NCBI RefSeq assembly: GCF_038502225.1
Contig: NC_091357.1
Span: 1,589,994 to 1,653,993, forward strand
From: Cherax quadricarinatus
Taxonomy: Eukaryota > Arthropoda > Malacostraca > Decapoda > Parastacidae
DNA length: 64,000 nt
Direction of reading: 5' to 3'
Shown here: in pieces, positions 12,885-25,107 of the stretch
Layout: each line of letters begins with the position of its first letter
How positions within the stretch are numbered: the stretch's first letter is position 1
Program-made: the position numbers and the translations under genes
Notes under the pieces: generated by a model
The model's database searches: none
Seen by the model: only the letters and a program-made list of their open reading frames with translations
What the model was told of the DNA's origin: nothing

Positions 12885-14009
12885 CTCACCTAATTGTGGT
12901 TGCAGGGGTCGATTCATAGCTCCTGGCCCCGCCTCTTTACTGATCGCTACTAGGTCCACTCTCTTACTGCTCTATAAGCTTTATCATACCTCTTTTTAAA
13001 GCTATGTATAGTTTCTGACTCCACTACATCACTTCTCCAGACTATTCCACTTCCTGACAACTCTATGACTGAAGAAACACATCCTAACATCCCTGTGACT
13101 CATCTGAGTCTTCAGCTTCCAATTGTGACCTATTGTTGCTGTGTCCCATCTTTGAAACATCCTGTCCCTATCCACTGTGTCAATTCCTCTCAATATTTTA
13201 TATGCCGTTATCATGTGTCTCCCTATCCCTTCTGCCCTCCAGTACTGACAGGTCGATTTCGCTTAACCTCTCCTCGTAAGACATGCCCCATTAGCTTCGG
13301 GACTGGTCTTGTTGCAAACTTTTGCACTTTATCTAATTTCTTGACGTGCTTAACCATGTATGGATTCCAAACTGGTGCTACATACTCCAATATGGGCCTG
13401 ACGTACACGGTGTACAGAGTCTTGAACGATTCCTCACTAAGGTGTCTGAATGATATTCTTAGGTTTCCCAGGCACCCATATCTGCAGCAGTTATTTGCTT
13501 GAAGTGCACCTCATGAGATGTGTTCGATGTTATGCTCACCCCAAGATCTTTTTCCTGAGTGAGGTTTTCAGTCTTCGGCTTTCCTAATCTGTACTCAGCG
13601 GTCTTCTTTGCCCTTCCTCAATCTTCATGACATTGCATTTGGTGGGGATAAACTCCAGGAACAAGTTACTGAATCAGGATTGCAGCCTGTACAGATCCCT
13701 ATGTAGTCCTGCCTGATCCTCATCCAACTGAATTCTCTTCATTAGATTAACTTCTGCAAACACTTCTGAGTTTATCCCTTCCGTCACGTCATTCACATAT
13801 ACCAGAAACAGCACCGGTCCTAGATCTGACCCCTGTGGAACCATGTTCGTCACGGGCGCCCACTATGACACTTCGTCTGTCAAGTATTCTCTGATCCACT
13901 GAAGTGTCTTTCCTGTTATGCGTGCCTGAGCCTCTAGCTTTTACAGTGATCTCTTCTGTGGGACTGTGTCGAAAACCTTCTTGCAGTCTAAGAAAATGCA
14001 ATCTACCCA

Positions 14010-14047
<38 letters not shown>

Positions 14048-14440
14048 CTTACTTCCGTTACCTTGTCGTAAAGCTCCAGTAGGTTTATGACAGATGATTT
14101 CCCTTTCCTGAAACCGTGCTGGATGTCGTGTATAAGCTTGTTCTTCTCTAACTGCTCCACTATTCTCCTTCTGATAATCTTCTCCATTACTCTGCATACA
14201 TGTCAGTGACACTGGTATGTAGTTTAATCCCGCGTGTCTTTCACTTTTCTTAAAAATTGGGACTACATTTGCTGTCTTCCTCACCTCAGGTAATCAGCCT
14301 GTTTCCATGGACGTGTTGAAGATTGTTGTTAGTGGCACACACAGCGCCTGTGCTTCTTCTCTCAGGCCCCACCGAGAAGTGTCTAGTCCCACCGCCTTTG
14401 AGGTATCTAGTTCACTTAGCTACTCCAGTAGTAGTGTGTT
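12868..14440 (-). pseudogene. CR1-like LINE, degenerate ORF2 fragment (copy 2)
   Basis: Same family and strand as copy 1 and arranged head to tail with it. Recognisable minus-strand pieces are the C-terminal region (NWKLKTQMSHRDVRMCFFSH near 13100), VRPILEYVAPVWNPYMVKHV near 13390 and KIIRRRIVEQLEKNK with QHGFRKGKSSVINLLELYDK near 14100-14180. Frames are broken several times, and a (CT)n tract at 14014-14044 interrupts the equivalent of the EREGWVDCIFL segment. Its tail has two 14-bp units. It is older or less constrained than copy 1. Confidence 0.82.
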
Positions 14441-14694
14441 TGTGTTTGTGTGTAATTTGTTTCAGACTCTGTTAAACATCCAGAGAAACTCACAAAATGC
14501 GTCAGCAAGCATTTCGCAACAGAGCACTGATCCAGACACAATGTATGTCAAGGTTTACTGGATTCAAAGCATGACAAACGTCAGGTGAGAGTGAAGAACA
14601 CTCGGGTCGTCTACCAACGTCAAGATAATGTAAGTATGACAAAAGTGCTGTGCATGTACTTTGATGTAGAGTGCACGAGTTCGAATCTTGTTAA

Positions 14695-14695
<1 letters not shown>

Positions 14696-14756
<61 letters not shown>

Positions 14757-14757
14757 G
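14696..14757. repeat. (CA)n followed by (CG)n
   Basis: About 46 bp of CA dinucleotide followed directly by a short GC dinucleotide run. Alternating purine-pyrimidine DNA of this type is classically prone to Z-DNA. Confidence 0.95.
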
Positions 14758-14759
14758 TG

Positions 14760-15728
14760 GGTCCGTGGGGTGCAGACGTGGGCAACAAGGCTCCGAGATC
14801 CTGAGCGTTGTAAGGCGTGCAATAACAGCTAGCAGTAATCAGTGGTAGTGGAACGTCAGTGAACAATACTACGAGTGATAATTAAAGTTATTAGTTAAAG
14901 AAAGTGAGAGGAAAGCTGAAATCATAATATTTCAAAGCGCAAACCGTTGGGGGTCTTAGGCGCTGTTGCCACATTGGCAGCGGTAGGCCTGAAGAAGTGA
15001 CGTCACGACAAGTTGTGTGCCATTATACATATGAAGTGAAGTGTATATAATGTGAAGTGTATACTATCATCAGTGAAGAGTGAAATCGCGTGAGGAAGCG
15101 GGATGTATGAGAATATATGGTTATAAACATCACGGGTGAAGGATCTCCAAAATACGACGACTTCGTCATCAGCAGCTGGCAACTGTCACCACACCATTGC
15201 AGCGCAAGTTCATTCGCCTATTTGTGGTTTGCATGTTGACGGCCTTGGCTGGCCTTGATACTGTTTGATACTGGTCACTCACTCCTGCAAGCTATTACCA
15301 GAATTAGAATAGAAATAGCATAGACATAGAGAATATAGTGTTGACGAGTGTGAGAAGCTTTTAAGGGCAACATTGTAAGACGGTGTGAGGGTCGGTCAAG
15401 TCCCAGGAGGGTTGTGTCAGGTCACAAGAAGTTGCGGCCAGTCATTACACCGCACAAGACACTCTCACACACACACATGCACACACACACACATGCACAC
15501 ACGCACACAGGCAGTGTTACTCCCGGTAGTTATTAACAGTAAGAATACTTAGGAAGCTAGGAAGTCCTCTCTCAATGTGAACAAGGAAAATGATAATAAC
15601 CAGCAACAATTAATACGTAAATCCAGAAAGGGCAATAAGTGGAGAGAGTAGCATAATTGGGAAAGATAAATGAGACTAAATTTGTGCCTACACGACGAAT
15701 CTTTCAACCACACCACCTACCCCCCCCC
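14760..15728 (+). other. Possible 5' leader of the CR1-like LINE
   Basis: Non-coding, mostly unique-looking sequence upstream of the long LINE copy at 16621. It contains several CA-rich patches (15468-15520). It could be the 5' untranslated region of that element because no other family was recognised before ORF1, but I have no second copy in the window to prove it. This is inference. Confidence 0.3.
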
Positions 15729-16612
<884 letters not shown>

Positions 16613-16620
16613 GAACCAGG

Positions 16621-17646
16621 ATGAGGACAAGGGGCTCCAAGGACGAATCTGGGAGGGAGGAATGGGAGGTAGAGCTCAAAAAAAGGGAGGAAGACTGGAG
16701 AAGGAGACTAGATGAGCTGGAAAGGAAGATGGAAGAGAGGTTAGCAGCAGAATGCAGAAGGTGGAAGCAACAGGCCACACCAGCAGAAATCAAGATAGAG
16801 AGATTAGAAGAGGAGCTGAGACATCTGAAACAGCACAGAGACAAAGATATTACAGAAGTAGCATCGGCAATGGCTACATCAAACACAGACAACAGGTCTG
16901 AAGGAAGCATGGAAACTAAACTGTATGCAGAGGTCCTGTCAAACCCACATGGGGCCAAAACAAAGACAGGGAGCACACTAGGACAGAATGAGAGGTTGGA
17001 AGACACTGAAGGAACTAGGACATGTGCAATGACCTTACCAGATACCTGTGGGGGCCAGGAACAGGTGAGCAGGAAGGACAAACCAAGAAGCATAGGGGCC
17101 ATAACTAGGGAAGGGACTGAAGGAAGGAACACTCCATGGGAAGGAACTAAAACACAGAGGACGCAATGGGAGTCACAGTGGGAGGTGGAAAGGGAGAGAT
17201 CCGTGTTTGTCTATGGGCTAGACGAAGCTAAAGGGGAAACTTATGATGAAAGAAAGCAGGAGGAGAAAAAAGCGATTGAAGATATCATGAAGGTGATAGG
17301 CGAGGGGGACATGACCCAGGTGGCAAATTTTCGGAGAATTGGGTGGTTCACAAAGAAAAGGAATCGGCCTCTCAAAGTAATTTTCAAGGCAGAATCAACC
17401 CGAACCATGATCCTGCAGGAGAAAGCACGGCTGAGAGGCAAGCAGGAGTTCCGGAGTGTGTACCTCGATCGGGACAGAACACAGGACGAAAGGAAGACAA
17501 TGAAAGAGAGAGTTCAAAAACGAAAGGAGAAATGGGAGGAAATGAAAAAGGAGAGCAGAATAACCCAGGATCAAATGGAAGGACAAGCGCACCCCCCAGA
17601 AACACCTGCAGAAGGACTCCAGTCACGACACCCCCAAGGCAACTGA
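16621..17646 (+). CDS. CR1-like LINE ORF1 protein (copy 3)
   Basis: A 341-residue open frame immediately 5' of, and overlapping, an ORF2 in a different frame, which is the normal order of a LINE. Residues about 10-85 are charged and heptad-like (many Glu, Lys, Arg and Leu), typical of an ORF1 coiled coil. Residues about 195-305 contain a SVFVYGLDEAK strand, then NFRRIGWF, RPLKVIFKAES and VYLDRDRTQDER. This pattern resembles the RNA-binding RRM-like fold of LINE ORF1 proteins. The product would be expected to coat element RNA as a chaperone. The start at 16621 is the first ATG of the frame. The frame is intact, unlike ORF2 downstream. Assignment to ORF1 is from position and motif pattern, not from a database match. 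Confidence 0.78.
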   Translation: MRTRGSKDESGREEWEVELKKREEDWRRRLDELERKMEERLAAECRRWKQQATPAEIKIERLEEELRHLKQHRDKDITEVASAMATSNTDNRSEGSMETKLYAEVLSNPHGAKTKTGSTLGQNERLEDTEGTRTCAMTLPDTCGGQEQVSRKDKPRSIGAITREGTEGRNTPWEGTKTQRTQWESQWEVERERSVFVYGLDEAKGETYDERKQEEKKAIEDIMKVIGEGDMTQVANFRRIGWFTKKRNRPLKVIFKAESTRTMILQEKARLRGKQEFRSVYLDRDRTQDERKTMKERVQKRKEKWEEMKKESRITQDQMEGQAHPPETPAEGLQSRHPQGN

Positions 17647-20218
17647 ACAATCCAAACCAACCATCACACACCGATCCCTCTGTTTCCACCCCCCGCACCA
17701 CAGTTACAGTATTAGAACAGAAGTTGAAGGTTTGGTACACAAATGCAGATGGATTAACGAATAAACATGAGGAATGGCAAGAAAGAATCAATGAGAAGTC
17801 CCCAGACATCATAGCAGTTACAGAAACAAAACTCAAGGAGACAATAACAGATGCAATCTTCCCACCAGGATACCAGATCATGAGGAAAGATAGAAGGGGC
17901 ACGGGGGGAGGTGGGGTTGCTCTGCTCGTAAAAAACAGATGGAAATTCGAGAAAATGGAAGGCATAGGTGAGACGGGAGAAAGAGACTACATAGCAGGTA
18001 CACTTCAGTCTGGGGAACACAAAGTGGTCATTGCAGTGATGTATAATCCACCACAGAACTGCAGGAGGCCAAGAGAGGAATATGAAGAGAGCAACAGAGC
18101 AATGGTGGACACACTTGCTGAGGTGGCAAGAAGAGCTCACTCCAGCAGAGCAAAGTTGCTGGTTATGGGGGATTTCAACCACAGGGAGATTGACTGGGAA
18201 AACCTGGAGCCACATGGGGGTCCCGAAACATGGAGAGCCAGGATGTTGGACGTGGTGCTGGAAAACCTCATGCACCAACATGTTAAGGACACTACCAGAG
18301 TGAGAGGGGAGGATGAACCAGCAAGATTGGACCTTGTGTTCACCTTGGGCAGCTCAGACATTGAGGACATCAAGTATGAGAGTCCCCTAGGAGCAAGTGA
18401 CCATGTGGTTCTGTGCTTTGAATACATAGTAGAGCTGCAAGTGGAGAGAATAACAGGAGTTGAATGGGAAAAGCCTGACTATAAAAGAGGGGACTACATA
18501 GGGTTGAAGAACTTCCTGCGGGAGGTCCAGTGAGACAGAGAACTGGCAGGAAAGCCAGTAAATGAAATGATGGAATATGTAGCAACAAAATGCAAGGAGG
18601 CAGTGGAAAGGTTTATTCCCAAGGGCAACAGTAACAACGGGAAGACCAGAACGAGCCCCTGGTTTACCCGACGGTGTAAGGAGGCAAAAACAAAGTGCAA
18701 TAGAGAATGGAAAAAGTACAGAAGGCAGAGAACACACGAAAATAGGGAGATCAGTCGCAGAGCCAGGAATAAGTACGCACAGGTAAGGAGGGAGGCCCAG
18801 CGACAGTATGAAAATGACATAGCATCAAGAATCAAGACTGACCCGAAGCTGTTGTATAGCCACATCAGGAGGAAGACAACAGTCAAAGACCAGGTGATCA
18901 GATTAAGGACAGAAGGTGGAGAACTCACAAGAAATGATCAGGAGGTATGTGAGGAGCTGAACAGGAGATTTAAGGAAGTTTTTACAGTAGAGACAGGAAG
19001 GGCTGTGGGAAGACAGCACAGAAGGGAACATCAAGAGGGAATATACCAACAAGTGTTGGATGACATACGAACAACTGAGGAGGAGGTGAAGAAGCTCTTA
19101 GGTGACCTTGACACCTCAAAGGCGATGGGACCGGACATCTCCCCATGGGTCCTTAGAGAAGGAGCAGAGATGCTGTGCGTGCCTCTAACCACAATCTTCA
19201 ACACATCCCTTGAAACTGGGCAACTACCAGAGAAATGGAAAACAGCTAATGTAGTCCCCATATTTAAGAAAGTAAACAGAAACGAGGCACTAAACTACAG
19301 ACCTGTGTCTCTGACATGTATTGTGTGCAAAGTCATGGAGAAGATTATCAGGAGGAGAGTGGTCGAACACCTGGAAAGGAACAAGATTATAAATGAAAAC
19401 CAGCATTGGTTCATGGAAGGCAAATCTTGTATCACAAACCTGGAGTTTTATGACAAGGTAACAGAAGTAAGACACGAGAGAGAGGGGTGGGTAGATTGCG
19501 TTTTCCTAGACTGCATGAAGGCCTTTGACACAGTTCCCCACAAGAGATTAGTACAGAAGCTGGAGGATCAGGCGCATGTAAAAGGGAGGGCACTGCAATG
19601 GATAAGAGAATACCTGACAGGGAGGCAGCAACGAGTCATGGTACGTGAAGAGGTATCACAGTGGGCCCCTGTTACGAGCGGGGTCCCACAGGTGTCAGTT
19701 CTAGGACCAGTGCTATTTTTGATATATGTGAACGACATGATGGAAGGAATAGACTCTGAAGTGTCCCTGTTCGCAGATGATGTGAAGTTGATGAGAAGAA
19801 TTAAATCGGACGAGGATGAGGCAGGACTGCAAAGAGACCTGGACAGGCTGGACATGTGGTCCAGTAACTGGCTTCTCGAATTCAATCCTGCCAAATGCAA
19901 AGTCATGAAGATTGGGGAGGGGCAAAGAAGACCGCAGACAGAGTATAGGCTAGGTGGACAAAGACTACAGACCTCACTCAGGGAGAAAGACCTTGGGGTG
20001 ACCATAACACCGAGCACATCACCGGAGGCACACATCAACCAAATAACCGCTGCAGCATACAGGCGCCTGGCAAACCTGAGAATAGCGTTCCGATACCTTA
20101 ATAAGGAATCGTTCAAGACACTGTACACTGTGTATGTTAGGCCCATACTGGAGTATGCAGCACCAGTCTGGAACCCACACCTGGTCAAGCACGTCAAGAA
20201 GTTAGAGAAAGTACAACA
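17343..20218 (+). pseudogene. CR1-like LINE ORF2: endonuclease + reverse transcriptase, one stop, 3' part displaced
   Basis: The frame encodes an APE-type endonuclease followed by reverse transcriptase. Endonuclease motifs: WYTNADGLTNK (17733), VTETKLKE (17818), MGDFNHREIDW (about 18166) and ASDHVV (about 18396). RT motifs: DTSKAMGPDISPWVLRE, NYRPVSLTC, FLDCMKAFDTVPH, SGVPQVSVLGP and FADD (19770-19781). One in-frame TGA at 18531-18533 separates the two domains with no change of frame, as expected from a CGA-to-TGA transition. At about 20218 the frame ends inside KLEKVQ because another LINE is inserted. The remainder of the protein resumes at 22590. The true start is uncertain because the 5' part overlaps ORF1; the endonuclease homology begins near 17710. 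Confidence 0.88.
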
Positions 20219-22221
20219 AACATTGTCCTATAAAAACGAAACAGATCACAAACAAACGGCTTGGTTGCCCATGGCTAACCAGCACCATTCTGAAATCCAT
20301 TGACAAGAAACACCAATATGAAAAGCAATATAGACAGGGCTTAATACACAAAGATATTCTTAAACACTATTCATCAGTTCTCACCAAAGTAATAAAGAAA
20401 GCCAAACAACTATACTACTCCAGTAGATTCACAGACACTAGAGGAGATATAAAAAAGACCTGGAAAACACTCTCTCAGATTCTAGGGACCCACAAACTGA
20501 AAAAAAACAAGAATATTGTCCTAACTAAACCTAATGAAACACCACTACATCCCACTGACACAACTAACAAGATAAACGACTTCTTCTCAACCATAGGATC
20601 TAATCTCGCCAATAAAATCCCACATACTAATGCCCATGCCGGGGACTACCTAGATGGGAATTTCCCAAATTCCTTCTATCTTGCACCAACTGAGCCCTCG
20701 GAAGTCACCGAGATTATAAAGTCACTTAAAAACAACTCCGGGAATCTGTCTAATGTCCCACCATTACTGTACAAGCGAGCGGCCCATATCCTTTCGCATG
20801 CTATTTCATTACTTTTTAACAAGTCACTAGAAACTAGCACCTTCCCGAAACTACTCAAGATGGCAAGGGTTACACCAATACATAAAGGTGGTGACCCTAC
20901 AGACTTAAACAACTATAGGCCAATATCAAACTTACCATTGCTATCCAAAATCTTTGAGAAACTCGTGCACAGGAGACTATATTCATTTATAACAGCACAA
21001 AGCATACTCAACCCCTGCCAATTTGGATTTAGGAAAAATAAAAGCACTAATGATGCAATCATAAAAATGCTAGATCTGCTTTACACAGCATTGGAAAATA
21101 AGGAATATCCACTAGGAATTTTTATTGACCTAAGAAAAGCTTTTGACACAGTAGACCACGACATCCTACTCCACAAACTTGATGCTTATGGTATAAGAGG
21201 CCATGCGCTTGCTTATTTCAAATCTTATCTTACTAATATGTGTCAGTATGTTACCATTAAAGACACAGCATCAACAACACGGCCACTTGATACTGGAGTT
21301 CCGCAGGGAAGTGTCCTTGGTCCCCTGCTCTTCCTCATATACATCAATGATCTTCCAAACGTATCCCAACACCTGAAACCCATTCTCTTTGCTGACGACA
21401 CGACTTAAGTCATCTCTCACCCTAATCTTGCCACCCTCAACACCATTGTTAACGAGGAGCTGATCAAAATATCGACTTGGATGACAGCCAATAAACTTAC
21501 GCTTAACACTGACAAAACCTACTATATTATGTTTGGTAGCAGAGCAGGAGATGCACAAATTAACATTAAGATCGACAACACTCTAATTACCAGACATAAT
21601 GAGGGCAAATTCCTAGGCCTATACCTTGACAACAACCTGAATTTCAGCACCCATATCCAACACATAACCAAAAAAGTATCCAAAACAGTTGGGATCCTCT
21701 CCAAGATACGATACTACGTGCCGCAAAATGCCCTTCTCACACTATACCACTCACTTATTTATCCATACCTCACCTATGCTATTTGTGCTTGGGGATCAAC
21801 TGCAGCAACACACCTAAAGCCAATAATAACCCAACAAAAAGCTGCAGTAAGAATAATCACTAAATCCCATCCCTGGCAACACACCCCCCCACTCTTCATA
21901 GATCTAAACTTACTCCCTGTTCAGTACATCCACACTTACTACTGTGCAATCTACATCTACAGGACCTTAAACTCCAATATCAACCTTGACCTAAAACGCT
22001 TTCTTGATAGTTGTGACAGAACCCACAGGCATAACACCAGACACAAACATCTCTACGACATTCCCCATGTCCGACTAAACCTTTACAAAAATTCAATGTA
22101 TGTCAAAGGCCCTAAAATCTGGAACACCCTACCTGAGAACTCTAGAACTGCAGACACATTCATCACCTTCAAAACTACCATTAGAAAACATCTTATCTCC
22201 CTGATAAACCCCATCAACTAA
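20219..22221 (+). pseudogene. LINE B reverse transcriptase (nested, one stop)
   Basis: A different non-LTR reverse transcriptase in one frame from about 20219 to 22221. Seen: linker CPIKTKQITNKRLGCPWLT, then KMARVTPIHKGGDPTDLNNY with RPISNLPLLSKIFEKLVH, FGFRKNKSTNDAI, FIDLRKAFDTVDHDIL, GVPQGSVLGPLLFLIYIND and FADD (21388-21399). A single TAA at 21406-21408, just after FADDTT, breaks the frame (a TTA-to-TAA type change), after which the same frame continues through the thumb and C-terminal domains to the natural stop. The copy is 5'-truncated: no endonuclease is present. I place it only in the broad Jockey/CR1 superfamily. Confidence 0.88.
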
Positions 22222-22589
22222 CTACACGAATACCACCTGGTGGTTCACACTTACACTCACTCACCCATTTGACCATAAACAGAAATATTAATCTCAATCT
22301 TAAAATAATGAATCCTATGATACTCCAATACTGAAACTATGTACTGTGCCAAAACAAAAGCATTCACATTGCTAAACTCACAAACTAGTATTTAGTCACT
22401 TAGCCATAATACCAACTTACCTCATAATTTGTAATATTTTAAAATAATGAATTAAATTAAGTCTGCCCGAAATGCCTAGCCATGCTAGGCGTTCTAGTGG
22501 TACACTCTGTAATCATTATTTAACTACATGTAAACCACACAACAACCAAATTCTGTAAATTCAACATTGTAATCTTTATAGAGAATAAA
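20219..22589 (+). mobile_element. LINE B insertion inside the CR1-like LINE
   Basis: Copy 1 supplies the uninterrupted version of the host protein (KLEKVQRLATRLVPEL). In copy 3 the host reads KLEKVQ up to about 20218 and resumes with RFATRLVPEL at about 22590, so 2.37 kb was inserted. The insert ends TTTATAGAGAATAAACTTTG. No target duplication longer than 2-3 bases is visible. The 3' untranslated segment 22222-22589 has no other feature. Confidence 0.85.
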
Positions 22590-22999
22590 CTTTGAAAAGG
22601 TTTGCAACAAGGCTAGTCCCGGAGCTCAAGGGAATGTCGTACGAGGAAAGGTTAAGGGAAATCGGACTGACGACACTGGAGGACAGAAGGGTCAGGGGAG
22701 ACATGATAACGACATACAAGATACTGCGGGGAATAGACAAGGTGGACAGAGATAGGATGTTCCAGAGAGGGGACACAGGGACAAGGGGTCACAACTGGAA
22801 GCTGAAGACTCAGACGAGTCACAGGGACGTTAGGAAGTATTTCTTCAGTCATAGAGTTGTCAGCAAGTGGAATAGCCTAGCAAGTGAAGTAGTGGAGGCA
22901 GGAACCATACATAGTTTTAAGAAGAGGTATGACAAAGCTCAGGAAGCAGAGAGAGAGAGAAGACCCAGTAGCGATCTCGACCCCTGCAACCACAATTAG
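22590..22999 (+). pseudogene. CR1-like LINE ORF2, 3' part (displaced)
   Basis: C-terminal continuation of the ORF2 that stops at 20218. Seen: RFATRLVPELKGMSYEERLR, TTLEDRRVRGDMITTYKIL, HNWKLKTQTSHRDVRKYFFS and WNSLASEVVEAGTIHSFKKR. It ends in TAG at 22997-22999. The same blocks occur in copy 1 (minus strand, about 11180-11530). Confidence 0.88.
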
Positions 23000-23016
23000 G
23001 TGAGTACAATTAGGTG

Positions 23017-23017
<1 letters not shown>

Positions 23018-23050
<33 letters not shown>
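23018..23050. repeat. (CA)n at a LINE/RTE junction
   Basis: Short CA run joining the 3' tail of the CR1-like LINE to the truncated RTE element on the other strand. Confidence 0.9.
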
Positions 23051-23051
<1 letters not shown>

Positions 23052-24441
23052 CTCTAACTTGAGCCTCACTATCCTCGTAAAAACTCTTCACTGCTTTCAG
23101 TAACCTACCTCCTACACCATACACTTGCAACATCTGCCACATTGCCCCCCTATCCACCCTGTCATACGCCTTTTCCAAATCCATAAATGCCACAAAGACC
23201 TCTTTAGCCTTATCTAAATACTGTTCACTTATATGTTTCACTGTAAACACCTGGTCCACACACCCCCTACCTTTCCTAAAGCCTCCTTGTTCATCTGCTA
23301 TCCTATTCTCCGTCTTACTCTTAATTCTTTCAATTATAACTCTACCATACACTTTACCAGGTACACTCAACAGACTTATCCCCCTATAATTTTTGCACTC
23401 TCTTTTATCCCCTTTGCCTTTATACAAAGGAACTATGCATGCTCTCTGCCAATCCCTAGGTACCTTACCCTCTTCCATACATTTATTAAATAATTGCACC
23501 AACCACTCCAAAACTATATCCCCACCTGCTTTTAACATTTCTATCTTTATCCCATCAATCCCGGCTGCCTTACCCCCTTTCATTTTACCTACTGCCTCAC
23601 GAACTTCCCCCACACTCACAACTGGCTCTTCCTCACTCCTACAAGATGTTATTCCTCCTTGCCCTATACACGAAATCACAGCTTCCCTATCTTCATCAAC
23701 ATTTAACAATTCCTCAAAATATTCCTTCCATCTTCCCAATACCTCTACCTCTCCATTTAATAACTCTCCTCTCCTATTTTTAACTGACAAATCCATTTGT
23801 TCTCTAGGCTTTCTTAACTTGTTAATCTCACTCCAAAACTTTTTCTTATTTTCAACAAAATTTGTTGATAACATCTCACCCACTCTCTCATTTGCTCTCT
23901 TTTTACATTGCTTCACCACTCTCTTAACTTCTCTCTTTTTCTCCATATACTCTTCCCTCCTTGCATCACTTCTACTTTGTAAAAACTTCTCATATGCTAA
24001 CTTTTTCTCCCTTACTACTCTCTTTACATCATCATTCCACCAATCGCTCCTCTTCCCTCCTGCACCCACTTTCCTGTAACCACAAACTTCTGCTGAACAC
24101 TCTAACACTACATTTTTAAACCTACCCCATACCTCTTCGACCCCATTGCCTATGCTCTCATTAGCCCATCTATCCTCCAATAGCTGTTTATATCTTACCC
24201 TAACTGCCTCCTCTTTTAGTTTATAAACCTTCACCTCTCTCTTCCCTGATGCTTCTATTCTCCTTGTATCCCATCTACCTTTTACTCTCAGTGTAGCTAC
24301 AACTAGAAAGTGATCTGATATATCTGTGGCCCCTCTATAAACATGTACATCCTGAAGTCTACTCAACAGTCTTTTATCTACCAATACATAATCCAACAAA
24401 CTACTGTCATTTCGCCCTATGTATGTATATATGTATGTATG

Positions 24442-24485
<44 letters not shown>

Positions 24486-25016
24486 CACACACACACAAGT
24501 GATGCACCACTGAGCTGTTAATTAGCGCTGGCACCCCAAACTTACCTACCACACCCTCTCTAAAAGTTTCTCCTACTTTAGCATTCAAGTCCCCTACCAC
24601 AATTACTCTCTCACTTGGTTCAAAGGCTCCTATACATTCACTTAACATCTCCCAAAATCTCTCTCTCTCCTCTGCATTCCTCTCTTCTCCAGGTGCATAC
24701 ACGCTTATTATGACCCACTTCTCGCATCCAACCTTTACTTTAATCCACATAATTCTTGAATTTACACATTCATATTCTCTTTTCTCCTTCCATAACTGAT
24801 CATTTAACATTACTGCTACCCCTTCCTTTGCTCTAACTCTCTCAGATACTCCAGATTTAATCCCATTTATTTCCCCCCACTGAAACTCTCCTACTCCCTT
24901 CAGCTTTGTTTCGCTTAGGGCCAGGACATCCAACTTCTTTTCATTCATAACATCAGCAATCATCTGTTTCTTGTCATCCGCACTACATCCACGCACATTT
25001 AAGCAACCCAGTTTTA
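23051..25016 (-). pseudogene. RTE-type LINE, 3'-truncated (copy 1)
   Basis: Minus-strand frame encoding an endonuclease and most of a reverse transcriptase of the RTE type. Seen: EKKLDVLALSETKLKGVGEF, GDLNAKVGE, DISDHFLVVATLRVKGRW, a long basic linker, GKAAGIDGIKIEMLKAGGDI, NYRGISLLSVPGKVYGRVII, DEQGGFRKGRGCVDQVF and FMDLEKAYDRVDRGAMWQ. Two things are odd. First, the protein stops at SFYEDSEAQVRV, before the catalytic YxDD/FADD box, where a GT tract begins; 3' truncation is unusual for a LINE. Second, about 38 residues of the endonuclease are replaced in frame by a microsatellite at 24418-24500. It is open for more than 600 codons yet non-functional. Confidence 0.88.
24418..24500. repeat. (GTAT)n/(AT)n/(CA)n tract inside RTE endonuclease
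   Basis: Compound microsatellite inside the endonuclease region of RTE copy 1. In copy 2 the equivalent region encodes NGEPLIDLCVERG followed by ISNTYFMKKGINKYTR. Confidence 0.9.
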
Positions 25017-25107
25017 TAAATTGAATGCGTGTGATTGTTTATATTTTTTATGTATACTGTTGATATTTGCTTTTAAATACTGACAATATAACACAAAGCA
25101 CGGAACA

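Larger units (their letters stand above)
16613..23022 (+). mobile_element. CR1-like LINE, long copy 3 with nested insertion
   Basis: Composite element: ORF1 (16621-17646), ORF2 5' part (to 20218), nested LINE B (20219-22589), ORF2 3' part (22590-22999) and a terminal tail. ORF2 ends with TAG inside the tail sequence CCACAATTAGGTGAGTACA. The 14-bp unit ACAATTAGGTGAGT occurs twice and then gives way to (CA)n at 23018-23050. Short 3'-terminal repeats like this are typical of the CR1 group, whose target-primed insertion begins at the tail. Confidence 0.85.

Noticed and set aside
20219..22589. Target-site duplication for the nested LINE B
   Set aside because: Comparison with copy 1 leaves at most two or three shared A residues at the junctions, too short to call.
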